Shown here piece after piece: positions 8,094-15,761 of a DNA stretch of 64,000 nt. Each line of letters begins with the position of its first letter. Position 1 is the first letter of the stretch. This stretch comes from Pontibacter cellulosilyticus. GTDB lineage: Bacteria; Bacteroidota; Bacteroidia; Cytophagales; Hymenobacteraceae. Where the stretch lies: contig NZ_JACRVF010000001.1 of the NCBI RefSeq assembly GCF_014306105.1, positions 1,690,413 to 1,754,412 on the forward strand, given 5' to 3'. Under the pieces are notes generated by a model. The model made no database searches. It saw only the letters and a list, made by a program, of their open reading frames with translations, and had not been told where the DNA came from. Position numbers and translations under genes: made by a program.

Positions 8094-8600
8094 ATGAACC
8101 ACATCTTGCAAACCGAAAGGCTAAACCTAAGGCCCTTCACACACACGGACACGAAATTTATTATTGAACTAGTAAATAGCCCTGGATGGCTGCAATTTAT
8201 TGGCGACAGAAACATAAAAACAGAGCAGCAGGCAAAGACATACCTCGAGAATGGCCCATTGAAGAGCTATAAAGACAACGGCTACGGTTTATGGCTGGTG
8301 GAGCGGAAACAGGACAATACACCTATAGGTATGTGCGGCATCATTAACCGCGATTACTTGCATGCGCCCGACATTGGATTTGCTTTCCTGCCTGATTGTT
8401 GTGGCCAGGGTTATGCGCATGAGATTGCAAGTGCAACTATTACTTTTGCCCATCATAATTTAAACCTGCCTAAGCTATTGGCTATTACCCTCCCAAACAA
8501 CACAAAGTCTATTCGATTGCTAGAGAAGCTAGGTATGCAGTACACAGAAACTATTAGTCTGCCCAACAGTCTCGAAAAGCTCCAATTATTCAGTAATTAA
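8094..8600 (+). CDS. GNAT N-acetyltransferase, RimJ/RimL-like
   Basis: 168 residues. The start LQTERLNLRPFTHTDTKFI is typical of RimJ/RimL-type GNATs, and the acetyl-CoA loop lies in GFAFLPDCCGQGYAHEIA (motif Q/R-x-x-G-x-G/A degenerated to CGQGYA), followed by NNTKSIRLLEKLGM. It should transfer an acetyl group from acetyl-CoA to an amine; in this subfamily N-terminal amines of ribosomal proteins and many small molecules are known substrates, so no substrate is assigned. It follows the presumed cassette region and precedes another acetyltransferase, without overlap. Confidence 0.88.
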   Translation: MNHILQTERLNLRPFTHTDTKFIIELVNSPGWLQFIGDRNIKTEQQAKTYLENGPLKSYKDNGYGLWLVERKQDNTPIGMCGIINRDYLHAPDIGFAFLPDCCGQGYAHEIASATITFAHHNLNLPKLLAITLPNNTKSIRLLEKLGMQYTETISLPNSLEKLQLFSN

Positions 8601-8671
8601 CCCCCTGCAGCAAATTTTTAACACCTTACATTTTACAGCATACTTTCTTGCAGCACAAGCAATACAGATTG

Positions 8672-8705
8672 TTGCGAATTTTCTGCAGCTGCCTTACTAT
8701 CTTTA
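8672..8705 (+). promoter_or_regulatory. Candidate promoter for elaA-like gene
   Basis: TTG at 8672-8674 and TATCTTTA at 8698-8705, separated by 23 bases, resemble the Bacteroidota -33 TTG and -7 TAnnTTTG elements (one mismatch in the -7). The ATG follows 18 bases later. Confidence 0.4.
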
Positions 8706-8723
8706 GGCTTTAATTAATATACT

Positions 8724-9170
8724 ATGCCTTTAGAAGTAATTTGCAAAGCGTTCGAGGAGCTAACGCCCCAGCAAATGTATGAGATGCTACGCCTGCGCAG
8801 TGAGGTGTTTGTAGTAGAGCAAAACTGCGTTTTCCTGGACCTAGACAACAAAGACCAGGACTGTTTCCACCTGCTGCTTTACAAAGACGGTAACTTAGAG
8901 GCCTGCGCCAGGTTAGTACCACCAGGCGTTGCCTATCCGCAAGTGTCGATTGGCAGAATTGTAACCAGTCCTACCACTCGTGGCACCGGGCTAGGTAAAA
9001 AACTGGTAGAGATCGCTATTGCCGAGTGCTACCGTTTGTTTGGCGATGGCCCCATCCAAATTGGAGCACAGCTTTATGCTAAAGGCTTTTACGAGTACTT
9101 TGGGTTTGAGCAGATAGGTGAAGTATACGACGAGGACGGAATAGATCACATTCACATGATCAAGCCTTAG
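8724..9170 (+). CDS. ElaA-type GNAT acetyltransferase
   Basis: 148 residues. The ElaA pattern is clear: LTPQQMYEMLRLRSEVFVVEQNC near the N-terminus, DQDCFHLLLY, then the acetyl-CoA binding motif IGRIVTSPTTRGTGLGKKLV, and QLYAKGFYEYFGFEQIGEVYDEDGI in two adjoining parts at the C-terminus. The family is a cytoplasmic GNAT of undefined substrate. The next gene begins 33 bases downstream on the same strand, so the two may be co-transcribed. Confidence 0.9.
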   Translation: MPLEVICKAFEELTPQQMYEMLRLRSEVFVVEQNCVFLDLDNKDQDCFHLLLYKDGNLEACARLVPPGVAYPQVSIGRIVTSPTTRGTGLGKKLVEIAIAECYRLFGDGPIQIGAQLYAKGFYEYFGFEQIGEVYDEDGIDHIHMIKP

Positions 9171-9203
9171 CCAGCAACAGGCCATACTTTGAAATATTAA
9201 TCA

Positions 9204-9443
9204 ATGACTACTGAACAACCTAACTCAGATATGCTGCTGTCGCTGGTGCGCATGAAAATGCCCTTTGGCAGGTACAAAGACACCCTACTGTGTAATCTGC
9301 CGGTATCGTACCTGGAGTGGTTCTCAAGGGAAGGTTTTCCGGATGGTAAGTTGGGGATGCAGCTCGCTACTATCTACGAGATAAAAGTCAATGGACTGGA
9401 ATACCTGCTCGAGCCTTTGAAGCGGCAGGCTCGAAGCAAGTAA
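9204..9443 (+). CDS. DUF3820 family protein
   Basis: 79 residues. The motifs MPFGRYKDTLLCNLPVSYLEWF and FPDGKLGMQLATIYEIKVNGLE (each read with a short break) are diagnostic for DUF3820, a small cytoplasmic family sometimes labelled as a quorum-sensing-regulated virulence factor; a biochemical role is not established. It follows the ElaA-like gene by 33 bases and is probably its operon partner. The length is normal for the family. Confidence 0.85.
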   Translation: MTTEQPNSDMLLSLVRMKMPFGRYKDTLLCNLPVSYLEWFSREGFPDGKLGMQLATIYEIKVNGLEYLLEPLKRQARSK

Positions 9444-9753
9444 GACTAACTTACCTAATTCAGCGGCATTTTTCCAACCACCTTTGGCCCCACTGCCGTC
9501 AACTTAGGAAGAAGCTGTCATTTCGAACCGGCAGGGGTAGGGCCCCTCTTTAAGGGAGAAATCTATCTGGAATTAGTACAGATAGAATTTTATAAAGATC
9601 TCTCCTGTCGTTGAGATGACAAAAAGAGCCAGAGATGGTTGGCCTTGACTCCGTTGATATGTCCCTTACCTGCACCTTACATTATGGATCTTCTCTAATC
9701 TTACCTCCTATTTTGCCGTATGTTATACTTCTGACAACACAAATACAGCAGCT
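9444..9753. other. Intergenic region containing an interspersed repeat
   Basis: 310 bases without a gene. The centre is occupied by the TGTCATTTCGA-type inverted repeat described separately; the rest should carry the terminator side of the DUF3820 unit and the promoter of the following acetyltransferase-like gene. No ORF is credible. Confidence 0.6.
9516..9621. repeat. Interspersed intergenic inverted repeat (TGTCATTTCGA type)
   Basis: The unit begins TGTCATTTCGAACC, passes through GGGAGAAATCT and AAGATCTCTCC, and ends GAGATGACA, so its ends are inverted copies and it can fold into a long hairpin of about 106 bases. Elements beginning TGTCATTTCGA with internal GAGAAATCT are common between genes in many Bacteroidota genomes; that is general knowledge, not checked here. 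Only one copy is visible in this window. Confidence 0.6.
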
Positions 9754-10032
9754 ATGGCAACGAATATTGAGCACGAAAAAGAAGACCAGCAGTTTACAAT
9801 AAAGCTTGGCGAGGATGATGCAGAATTGGCTTATACTTTGCCATCGGAGGGTGTAATCTGCTTTACCCATACCTACGTACCCGAAGATAACCGGGGTAAC
9901 GGACTGGCAGTTAAAATGATCGAAAAAGGGTTGAACTATGCCCGAGAGCATAACTACAAAGTTAAAGCCACCTGCCCGGCAGTAAACAAGTACCTGAAGA
10001 TGCACCCCGAGTACAACGACATCACCATCTAG
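9754..10032 (+). CDS. Small GNAT-like N-acetyltransferase (YjdJ type)
   Basis: 92 residues. The pattern FTHTYVPEDNRGNGLAVKMIEKGLNYARE followed by VKATCPAVNKYLKMHPEY (both split here) is that of the short YjdJ/Gcn5-related acetyltransferase domain, in which RGNGLA is the acetyl-CoA pyrophosphate loop. It is a cytoplasmic single-domain protein; substrate unknown. It is convergent with the 6-phosphogluconate dehydrogenase gene; an inverted pair of the AAGTAT word (10051-10068) lies in the gap. Confidence 0.85.
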   Translation: MATNIEHEKEDQQFTIKLGEDDAELAYTLPSEGVICFTHTYVPEDNRGNGLAVKMIEKGLNYAREHNYKVKATCPAVNKYLKMHPEYNDITI

Positions 10033-10050
10033 CAAAGTATGATGCAGGAG

Positions 10051-10068
10051 CAAGTATGGTTATACTTG
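10051..10068. repeat. Inverted pair of the AAGTAT word between convergent genes
   Basis: CAAGTAT (10051-10057) and ATACTTG (10062-10068) form a 7-bp stem with a 4-base loop exactly between two convergent genes (stop at 10032, stop at 10090). It has no T tract, so it would be a weak terminator at best. Confidence 0.4.
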
Positions 10069-10089
10069 TAGTTTACTAAACTTCAGAGG

Positions 10090-10992
10090 CTACTCCCCTG
10101 CTTTCTCCACTTTATGTCCTCCGAACTCATTACGAAGGGCTGCTACCACTTTGCCTGAAAAAGTATCTGATTCGTAGGAGCGGTAACGCATGAGCAACGA
10201 CATGGCAATAATCGGAGTGGCCACCTGCATGTCCAGGGCAGTTTCTACGGTCCATTTACCTTCTCCGGACGAGTGCATGATTCCTTTGATGCCAGAGAGT
10301 TCGGGGTCTTTGCTAAAGGCGTTTTCTACCAGTTCCATCAGCCAGCTGCGCACCACCGAGCCATGGTTCCACACCCGGGCCACTTCCTTATAGTCCATAT
10401 CAAAGTCGCTTTTGTGCAGCACCTCAAAGCCTTCGGCAATGGCCTGCATCATGCCGTACTCCACGCCGTTATGGATCATTTTAACAAAATGCCCGCTACC
10501 TGGCTTACCCACGTGCAGGTACCCCTTATCCACCGATACATCCCGGAAAATCTGCTCGCAGTAGGTAAAAGCGTCCTGCTCCCCTCCTATCATGGTACAG
10601 GCGCCGTTGCGTGCGCCGGTAAGGCCGCCGCTTGTGCCGCAGTCCAGCAAGAAGATACCAGAAGCTTTCAGCATTTCGGCACGCCTGATGGAGTCTTTGT
10701 AGTTGGAATTACCGCCGTCTATAATGATATCATTTGGTTGCAGATGTGGCACGAGCTGCTCAATAACGGCATCTACAGGGTCACCGGCAGGCACCATAAT
10801 CCAGACTGCTTTTCTGCCTATTAACTTTTGGGCTACCTCAGGTATGGTATAAGCCGGCGTTATACCTTCTTTGGCGATGACATCTATTGTTTCCCTGGCA
10901 ATATCGTAAGCCACCACGTCGTGTTGGTGGTCTCTTAGATTTAGCGCCAGATTATACCCCATTTTTCCGAGTCCGATCAGTCCTATTTGCAT
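10090..10992 (-). CDS. gnd: 6-phosphogluconate dehydrogenase, decarboxylating (short, GntZ/YqeC type)
   Basis: 300 residues, the short-form length. It has the NAD(P)-binding start MQIGLIGLGKMGYNLALNL, the GGNSNYKDSIRR loop, the family substrate motif LDCGTSGGLTGARNGACTM and catalytic-region GHFVKMIHNGVEYGMMQA. It oxidatively decarboxylates 6-phosphogluconate to ribulose 5-phosphate in the cytoplasm. It starts 43 bases after the stop of the gluconate-kinase-like gene, so the pair forms an operon converting gluconate to ribulose 5-phosphate. Short-form enzymes often use NAD; the cofactor is not certain here. Confidence 0.93.
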   Translation of the reverse strand: MQIGLIGLGKMGYNLALNLRDHQHDVVAYDIARETIDVIAKEGITPAYTIPEVAQKLIGRKAVWIMVPAGDPVDAVIEQLVPHLQPNDIIIDGGNSNYKDSIRRAEMLKASGIFLLDCGTSGGLTGARNGACTMIGGEQDAFTYCEQIFRDVSVDKGYLHVGKPGSGHFVKMIHNGVEYGMMQAIAEGFEVLHKSDFDMDYKEVARVWNHGSVVRSWLMELVENAFSKDPELSGIKGIMHSSGEGKWTVETALDMQVATPIIAMSLLMRYRSYESDTFSGKVVAALRNEFGGHKVEKAGE

Positions 10993-11035
10993 GGTTTGTT
11001 TTCTTTAAGCTACAACATCAGCAGCGTTGCTGCAT

Positions 11036-12580
11036 TTATACTTGTGATTGTTTATGATTTAAGTGCACTGCCTGGCTAAAGCTGCTCTCGAGTTTAGGGT
11101 AAAGGTCCTCGAACAGCGCGTAGTTACGCATGTATATCCTATTTGCCTCTACATTGGGTGTGAATGTTTTCTGCACTTTCAGCAGTTTCCCGGCATCTTC
11201 CAGATTTTTGATCATACCCAGTGTATGCATGCCCAGTAAGGCCGCTCCTAAAGCCGAACCTTCGGCTGTATCTGTTAGGCGCACCTCCACGTTAAAAACA
11301 TCTGCCAGCATTTGCACCCACAGGTCGGAATGGGTAAAGCCTCCGTTAGCATAGATCCGTTTTACCGGCCCCATTGTCTGCTCCAGGGCCATGCCCACAC
11401 TGTATAACCCAAAGATGATTCCTTCCATCAATGCCCTTAAAAAATGAGCACGACCGTGGGTATAGTGTACTCCAAAGAAGCATGCCCTGGCAGCGGCATT
11501 CCAATGTGGGGAACGTTCGCCGAGCAGGTAAGGCAGAAACAATAGCCCATCAGATCCGGGTGCAACAGACGCTGCTTCTGCATTAAGCATGGTAAAGATA
11601 TCTTCCTCGTTTACCTTAGCAACTTCGGCTTCCGCACCATAAAAGTTATCCCGAAACCACTGCAGCACGATGCCTCCGTTATTTACAGCGCCACCCAAAA
11701 TATACTTTTCCGGGGTTAGCACATAACTGAAAATGCGCTCTTTTAGGTCGGTGGCAGGTTTGTCGGCTGTAACCCGAATTGCCCCGCTGGTACCAATCGT
11801 AACTACAGCATCACCCTCACAAACGGCATCGGCTCCTAAGTTTGCAAGGCATCCGTCGCTTGCTCCGATCACAAAAGGCAGATCAGCGTTAATACCGAGC
11901 TTGTCAGCGTAAGCCCTTTTCATGCCACTGAAAGTATAGCTGGCAGGCACTGGTTCCGACAATTGGGATGTACTGATCCCTGCCATCTCCAGGGCATCGG
12001 AGTGCCAGTTCAGATCAAAAATATTGAACAGGCCTGTGGCAGAGGCAATGGAATAATCTATTTTATACTCTCCATAAAGCTTGTAGAACACATACTCTTT
12101 AATGCCGATGAATTTTGCTGCTTCACGGAACAGGCTAGGATTTGACTCACGCAGCCAGCATATCTTTGGCAACGGCGACATAGGGTGCAGCGGAGTACCT
12201 GTGTGCAAGTAAATGCTATGCCCGATAACGCTGTTTTTGAGATTGGCTGCCTGCGCCATACTTCGGGCATCGGCCCAAATAATACAATTGGTTAAAAGAT
12301 TTCCCTTCTTATCCAAAGCAATAAGGCTGTGCATAGCACTGCTGAAACATACTCCTTTCAGTTCGTAATTGCAGTCGCACAGCAACTGCACAACCGCTTT
12401 CAGGCAGCTTAGCACGGCATCAAAAACAAGCTCCGGATCCTGCTCCGCAAAATTGGGTTTGGTGTTGATGATGGGATACGCTACAGCATAATGAAACACA
12501 GGCTTTGCCTCTGCATCGAACGCCACTGCCTTGGTGCTGGTTGTTCCTATGTCTATACCTATTACTGCTTGTTTTGTCAT
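11036..12580 (-). CDS. gntK: FGGY-family carbohydrate kinase, probably gluconokinase
   Basis: 514 residues. The actin-fold phosphate-1 motif GIDIGTTSTKAVAFD is at the N-terminus, TGTPLHPMSPLPKICWL is typical of the gluconate-kinase branch of FGGY enzymes, and the C-terminal FGGY signature region shows IYANGGFTHSDLWVQMLADV and EGSALGAALLGMH. It would phosphorylate gluconate to 6-phosphogluconate. The assignment rests on the HPMSPL motif and on the downstream gnd gene (43-base gap); a xylulokinase-like specificity is the main alternative. The promoter must be in 12581-12751, shared divergently with the M28 peptidase gene. Confidence 0.85.
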   Translation of the reverse strand: MTKQAVIGIDIGTTSTKAVAFDAEAKPVFHYAVAYPIINTKPNFAEQDPELVFDAVLSCLKAVVQLLCDCNYELKGVCFSSAMHSLIALDKKGNLLTNCIIWADARSMAQAANLKNSVIGHSIYLHTGTPLHPMSPLPKICWLRESNPSLFREAAKFIGIKEYVFYKLYGEYKIDYSIASATGLFNIFDLNWHSDALEMAGISTSQLSEPVPASYTFSGMKRAYADKLGINADLPFVIGASDGCLANLGADAVCEGDAVVTIGTSGAIRVTADKPATDLKERIFSYVLTPEKYILGGAVNNGGIVLQWFRDNFYGAEAEVAKVNEEDIFTMLNAEAASVAPGSDGLLFLPYLLGERSPHWNAAARACFFGVHYTHGRAHFLRALMEGIIFGLYSVGMALEQTMGPVKRIYANGGFTHSDLWVQMLADVFNVEVRLTDTAEGSALGAALLGMHTLGMIKNLEDAGKLLKVQKTFTPNVEANRIYMRNYALFEDLYPKLESSFSQAVHLNHKQSQV

Positions 12581-12718
12581 ACCGCTTCAGCTAAGCTTTA
12601 CCTACGAGAATCAACCTATACTGAGTTGTATAGTTAAGCAGGTCGGCTTTACGCTGCACCCTTCGGGCACCTGCAAAATATGCCGGCTTATGGCTCCGGC
12701 CATTTCATTTACTATGCT

Positions 12719-12726
12719 TATATTTG
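12719..12726 (+). promoter_or_regulatory. Promoter -7 element for the M28 peptidase gene
   Basis: TATATTTG matches the Bacteroidota -7 consensus TAnnTTTG exactly and lies 25 bases before the ATG. I do not find a well-spaced -33 TTG. Confidence 0.45.
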
Positions 12727-12751
12727 ATGCTTAAATCAGACTAAACCACCC

Positions 12752-14389
12752 ATGAAACCTTACCGCTTTATACTTGGGCTCTGCTTGCTGGCTGTCATGC
12801 ACCAAGCACCTGCTCAGGACCTTAAACTAGACAAGAAAGTAACGAAGTCGCTGAAGAAAGTTGAGCCGGAGGATATTAAGAAGCATATCTGGTATCTTGC
12901 CGATGATAAACTACTAGGTCGCAAGCCCGGCACACCTGGCTATGAGACTGCCGTAGCTTACGTGATTGACCAGTATAAAAAAATGGGTGTACAGCCCGGT
13001 GGCGAAAATGGCACTTATCTACAGACAGTGAAACTGCGCACTGCCAAAACCGGCGATGCCAGCATGCTACTTACTGATCTGAAAAACACCTCAACGCAAC
13101 TAACAGCAGGTAAAGACTTCGCAGTTTATCCTAATCCTAAAGATCCATCTACCACGGTTCAGGCACCGCTTGTATTTGCCGGCTATGGGATTACCGCACC
13201 TGATCTGGGTTATGACGATTATGCTGGTCTGGATGCAAAAGGAAAGATTGTAGTGGTGATGCGCGGAGCTCCAGAGAGCTTTCCAAATACTGTATCGTCT
13301 TACAGCATGGACCTGCAAACTATACTTAAAAACGCCGCTGAGCATGGCGCAGTGGGCGTGATAGTAGGCAGCGCGAACCCAAAAGCACCAGTAACAAACC
13401 TGCGTAATGGTGTAAACAATGTAATGCATGCCAACGGCGAAGTAGCCTTCTCCAGAACCTACCACGAAGACATTAAATTACTAGCTGCCGTTAACCAGGA
13501 GGTTACAGACAAACTGCTTACCAGCGCAGGCATTAATTTAACTGAGGCCTTTGTCAGCATGAAGAGCGGCAAACCTGCCTCTACAGAGTTAGGCTATTCT
13601 GCAACAGCTGCCTATACTTCGAACTACAAAGACATCGAAAGCCACAACGTAATCGGCAAAATAGAAGGCTCTGACCCTCAATTGAAGAATGAATATGTAA
13701 TGCACAGTGCGCACCTCGATCACGTTGGCATTGGAGCACCTGTAGACGGCGACTCGATCTACAACGGCGCCCACGACAATGCCTCCGGCGTAGCCAGCCT
13801 GCTGGAGATTGCCAATGTTTATTCCCGCCTGAAGAAAAACCCGAAACGCTCTGTGTTGCTGGTGATGGTTACTGCAGAGGAGATGGGCCTGTTAGGGTCA
13901 GCTTATTTTGCTAAATATCCTACTGTGCCAGCCAACAGCATTGTAGCCGACATCAACACCGATATGCCTACCATTATTGCGCCGTTGCTTTCGGTGGTAC
14001 CATTGGGTGCACCACACTCCAGCCTGATGCAGCAGGTAACAAAGGCCGCCGATTACCTTGACCTGGATATTGAAGCAGACCCTGAACCAGACCAGAACCG
14101 CTTTGTGCGCAGCGACCAATATAGCTTTGTAACCCAAGGAATACCTGCTCTGCACATCAAGTATGGCAACAAAACTGCAGATGGCAAAAACAACCTGGAT
14201 GAGACAGTGAAAGTATGGCGCGCTAAATATTACCACAAACCACAGGATGGTATTGATGGCGTGTTTGATTTTGAGGCTGGTAAAAAATATGTGCAGCTTA
14301 ACTTCCTGATCGGTTACCTGGTGGCTCAAAGCGAGCAGCGCCCAACCTGGAACCAAGGCGACTTCTTCGGCACCCGCTTCGGCAGATAG
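12752..14389 (+). CDS. Secreted M28-family zinc aminopeptidase with PA domain
   Basis: 545 residues. A signal peptide (FILGLCLLAVMHQAPAQ, cleavage after AQ region near residue 21) directs export. Residues about 110-280 form a protease-associated (PA) insertion (PLVFAGYGITAPDLGYDDYAG), and the M28 zinc centre follows: HSAHLDHVG near 318-325, GAHDNASGVASLLEIA near 340, and the catalytic-base pair TAEEMGLLGS near 375. It should remove N-terminal residues from peptides in the periplasm or outside the cell. It is a single gene with a -7 element at 12719 and a terminator at 14409-14443. Confidence 0.93.
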   Translation: MKPYRFILGLCLLAVMHQAPAQDLKLDKKVTKSLKKVEPEDIKKHIWYLADDKLLGRKPGTPGYETAVAYVIDQYKKMGVQPGGENGTYLQTVKLRTAKTGDASMLLTDLKNTSTQLTAGKDFAVYPNPKDPSTTVQAPLVFAGYGITAPDLGYDDYAGLDAKGKIVVVMRGAPESFPNTVSSYSMDLQTILKNAAEHGAVGVIVGSANPKAPVTNLRNGVNNVMHANGEVAFSRTYHEDIKLLAAVNQEVTDKLLTSAGINLTEAFVSMKSGKPASTELGYSATAAYTSNYKDIESHNVIGKIEGSDPQLKNEYVMHSAHLDHVGIGAPVDGDSIYNGAHDNASGVASLLEIANVYSRLKKNPKRSVLLVMVTAEEMGLLGSAYFAKYPTVPANSIVADINTDMPTIIAPLLSVVPLGAPHSSLMQQVTKAADYLDLDIEADPEPDQNRFVRSDQYSFVTQGIPALHIKYGNKTADGKNNLDETVKVWRAKYYHKPQDGIDGVFDFEAGKKYVQLNFLIGYLVAQSEQRPTWNQGDFFGTRFGR

Positions 14390-14408
14390 GCACATCGAAA
14401 TACAACTT

Positions 14409-14443
14409 AAAGCCCCGGTTATACTTTGTATGGCCGGGGCTTT
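14409..14443 (+). terminator. Terminator of the M28 peptidase gene
   Basis: AAAGCCCCGG (14409-14418) pairs with CCGGGGCTTT (14434-14443), followed by further T. The 15-base loop contains one copy of the TATACTT word. Confidence 0.8.
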
Positions 14444-14630
14444 TTTGTGGCAGCAAGTATAGTAAACAGGCTAAAACACGATGTGGAAAACGTGCATCAG
14501 GTGTTAATAATTCACATTCTCCAAACTCATACTTCACTGGCTCTCAATAATATCACAAATATTACGCAACACCGATTGTTGCACCTGTGTAAAATTTGTC
14601 CACATGCACATTTCCTGCATGTTTATTACA

Positions 14631-14638
14631 TATTTTTG
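14631..14638 (+). promoter_or_regulatory. Promoter -7 element deciding the start of the HTH gene
   Basis: TATTTTTG matches TAnnTTTG exactly. Transcription would begin near 14645, which excludes the longer reading frame from 14596 and supports the ATG at 14665. Confidence 0.5.
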
Positions 14639-14664
14639 TAGAGATCCAACAGAGAAAACAGGTC

Positions 14665-15096
14665 ATGGAAACGATGCAGCGCACAGTAACGAAGAACAAT
14701 ACACACAGAGGTGAAATCATTAGAGAGGCCATCAAGGCGAGTGGTGTAGCTGTTGGCGTAGTAGCCGATAAACTCGGTATCAGCAGAAAAACGCTTTACA
14801 ATAAGTTTAAGGAGAGCAGCATTCCTTTTAGTTTTATACTTAAGCTTGGCGAGGTTATTCACCACGACTTTTCACAGGAATTCCCGCATTTGAGTAAAAG
14901 TGTAAAAAAAGAGCCTGCGCTGCCGCAAATGCCTGCCAGCACAAACCTGCTTTTACCCTTCGACGGAGAGCCGGCCGGTACGCCAAAGCCAAACAACATG
15001 AAAGAATGTGAGGCAGAGTTGGTGGCGCTGCAGCGTAAGTACATTGCCCTGCTAGAGAAGTTTAACGAACTGCTGCTAAAGACATCTGCAAACTAA
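14665..15096 (+). CDS. Helix-turn-helix regulator with C-terminal coiled coil
   Basis: 143 residues from the ATG at 14665. Residues about 14-60 form a helix-turn-helix of Fis/XRE character: GEIIREAIKASGVAVGVVADKLGISRKTLYNKFKE (split here after V), where KLGISRKTLYNKF is the recognition unit. After a proline-rich linker the C-terminus (ECEAELVALQRKYIALLEKFNELLLK, again split) looks like a short dimerising coiled coil. It is probably a small cytoplasmic DNA-binding protein. The upstream start at 14596 would place the -7 element inside the gene and adds a non-conserved Cys-rich lead, so I reject it. Target genes are unknown. Confidence 0.8.
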   Translation: METMQRTVTKNNTHRGEIIREAIKASGVAVGVVADKLGISRKTLYNKFKESSIPFSFILKLGEVIHHDFSQEFPHLSKSVKKEPALPQMPASTNLLLPFDGEPAGTPKPNNMKECEAELVALQRKYIALLEKFNELLLKTSAN

Positions 15097-15183
15097 ATTC
15101 CGAACTCAACTAGCTATTTTAGTATAAGATCAACACTCTTGCCCACTTTTTTTATGTGAGTAAGGACAAACGAAACATACACC

Positions 15184-15642
15184 TTATCTCACGTCCACGC
15201 CTACTTCGTTCGGGTTGCCAGACCTGAAAGTAGCTACGGCCTTATCACCGGCATACAGCGTAAGTACTCTGCCTGATTTCTTATAGGAAGTAGTACTCCG
15301 GAGCGCTTCCATCAACTTGTTTTCTGTGTCCATGTTGGTGCAACTCATGCGTGTGGTAGATAACTCAGAGAGCTGTAGCGCATCTTCAGTCAGTTTATAC
15401 TTTCCGGTAAATTTGTTACAACCGGCAAAACCAAAGATATCGTCCTCATTCTCCTGCAGCCTTATGTAGGCCATCCGACTATCCTTTGGTGCCGGCACAT
15501 TCTGCCCTTCCAGTGAAATTAACATCCAGTAAGCATCAAGTATAGTTTCCTGATCAGCTACCTCGGTGGCAGGTTGCGCGGTGCAGAACTGCATTAATAT
15601 GGTTACTGAAAGTATGAAAGTGAATCGAAGTATATTTTTCAT
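15184..15642 (-). CDS. META (HslJ-like) domain protein, exported
   Basis: 152 residues from the ATG at 15642. MKNILRFTFILSVTILMQFCTAQ is a signal sequence; the Cys lacks a canonical lipobox, so a lipoprotein is possible but not certain. The mature part has the META/HslJ pattern: DAYWMLISLEGQNV, FGFAGCNKFTGKYKL, LSELSTTRMSCTN and FMEAL-like LMEALRSTTSY. The family occurs as periplasmic or outer-membrane anchored proteins linked to stress or antibiotic resistance in Escherichia coli (HslJ). An upstream Met 16 codons earlier gives a polar extension before the signal and is less likely. Confidence 0.85.
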   Translation of the reverse strand: MKNILRFTFILSVTILMQFCTAQPATEVADQETILDAYWMLISLEGQNVPAPKDSRMAYIRLQENEDDIFGFAGCNKFTGKYKLTEDALQLSELSTTRMSCTNMDTENKLMEALRSTTSYKKSGRVLTLYAGDKAVATFRSGNPNEVGVDVR

Positions 15643-15709
15643 AGTAAAGGTGTTCTTAAGTTTCGTGTGTTTATGGCTTACGTGGATCACGTGCTTGGAG
15701 TATAGCTAC

Positions 15710-15749
15710 AAAGAAAAAGCCTGCAGTTTATGCTGCAGGCTTTTTCTTT
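15710..15749 (-). terminator. Terminator of the low-complexity protein gene
   Basis: A perfect 17-bp stem, AAAGAAAAAGCCTGCAG (15710-15726) with CTGCAGGCTTTTTCTTT (15733-15749), loop TTTATG. On the minus strand it is 12 bases past the stop at 15762 and ends in a T-rich arm. Confidence 0.85.
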
Positions 15750-15761
15750 TGTCATAGGCTT

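Noticed and set aside
12531-12734. Plus-strand frame overlapping the start of the gluconate kinase gene
   Set aside because: It covers the divergent promoter region including the TATATTTG element and shows no family character.
14596-14664. 23-codon N-terminal extension of the HTH regulator
   Set aside because: A perfect -7 element (14631-14638) lies inside it and the extension is Cys-rich and unlike the rest of the protein.
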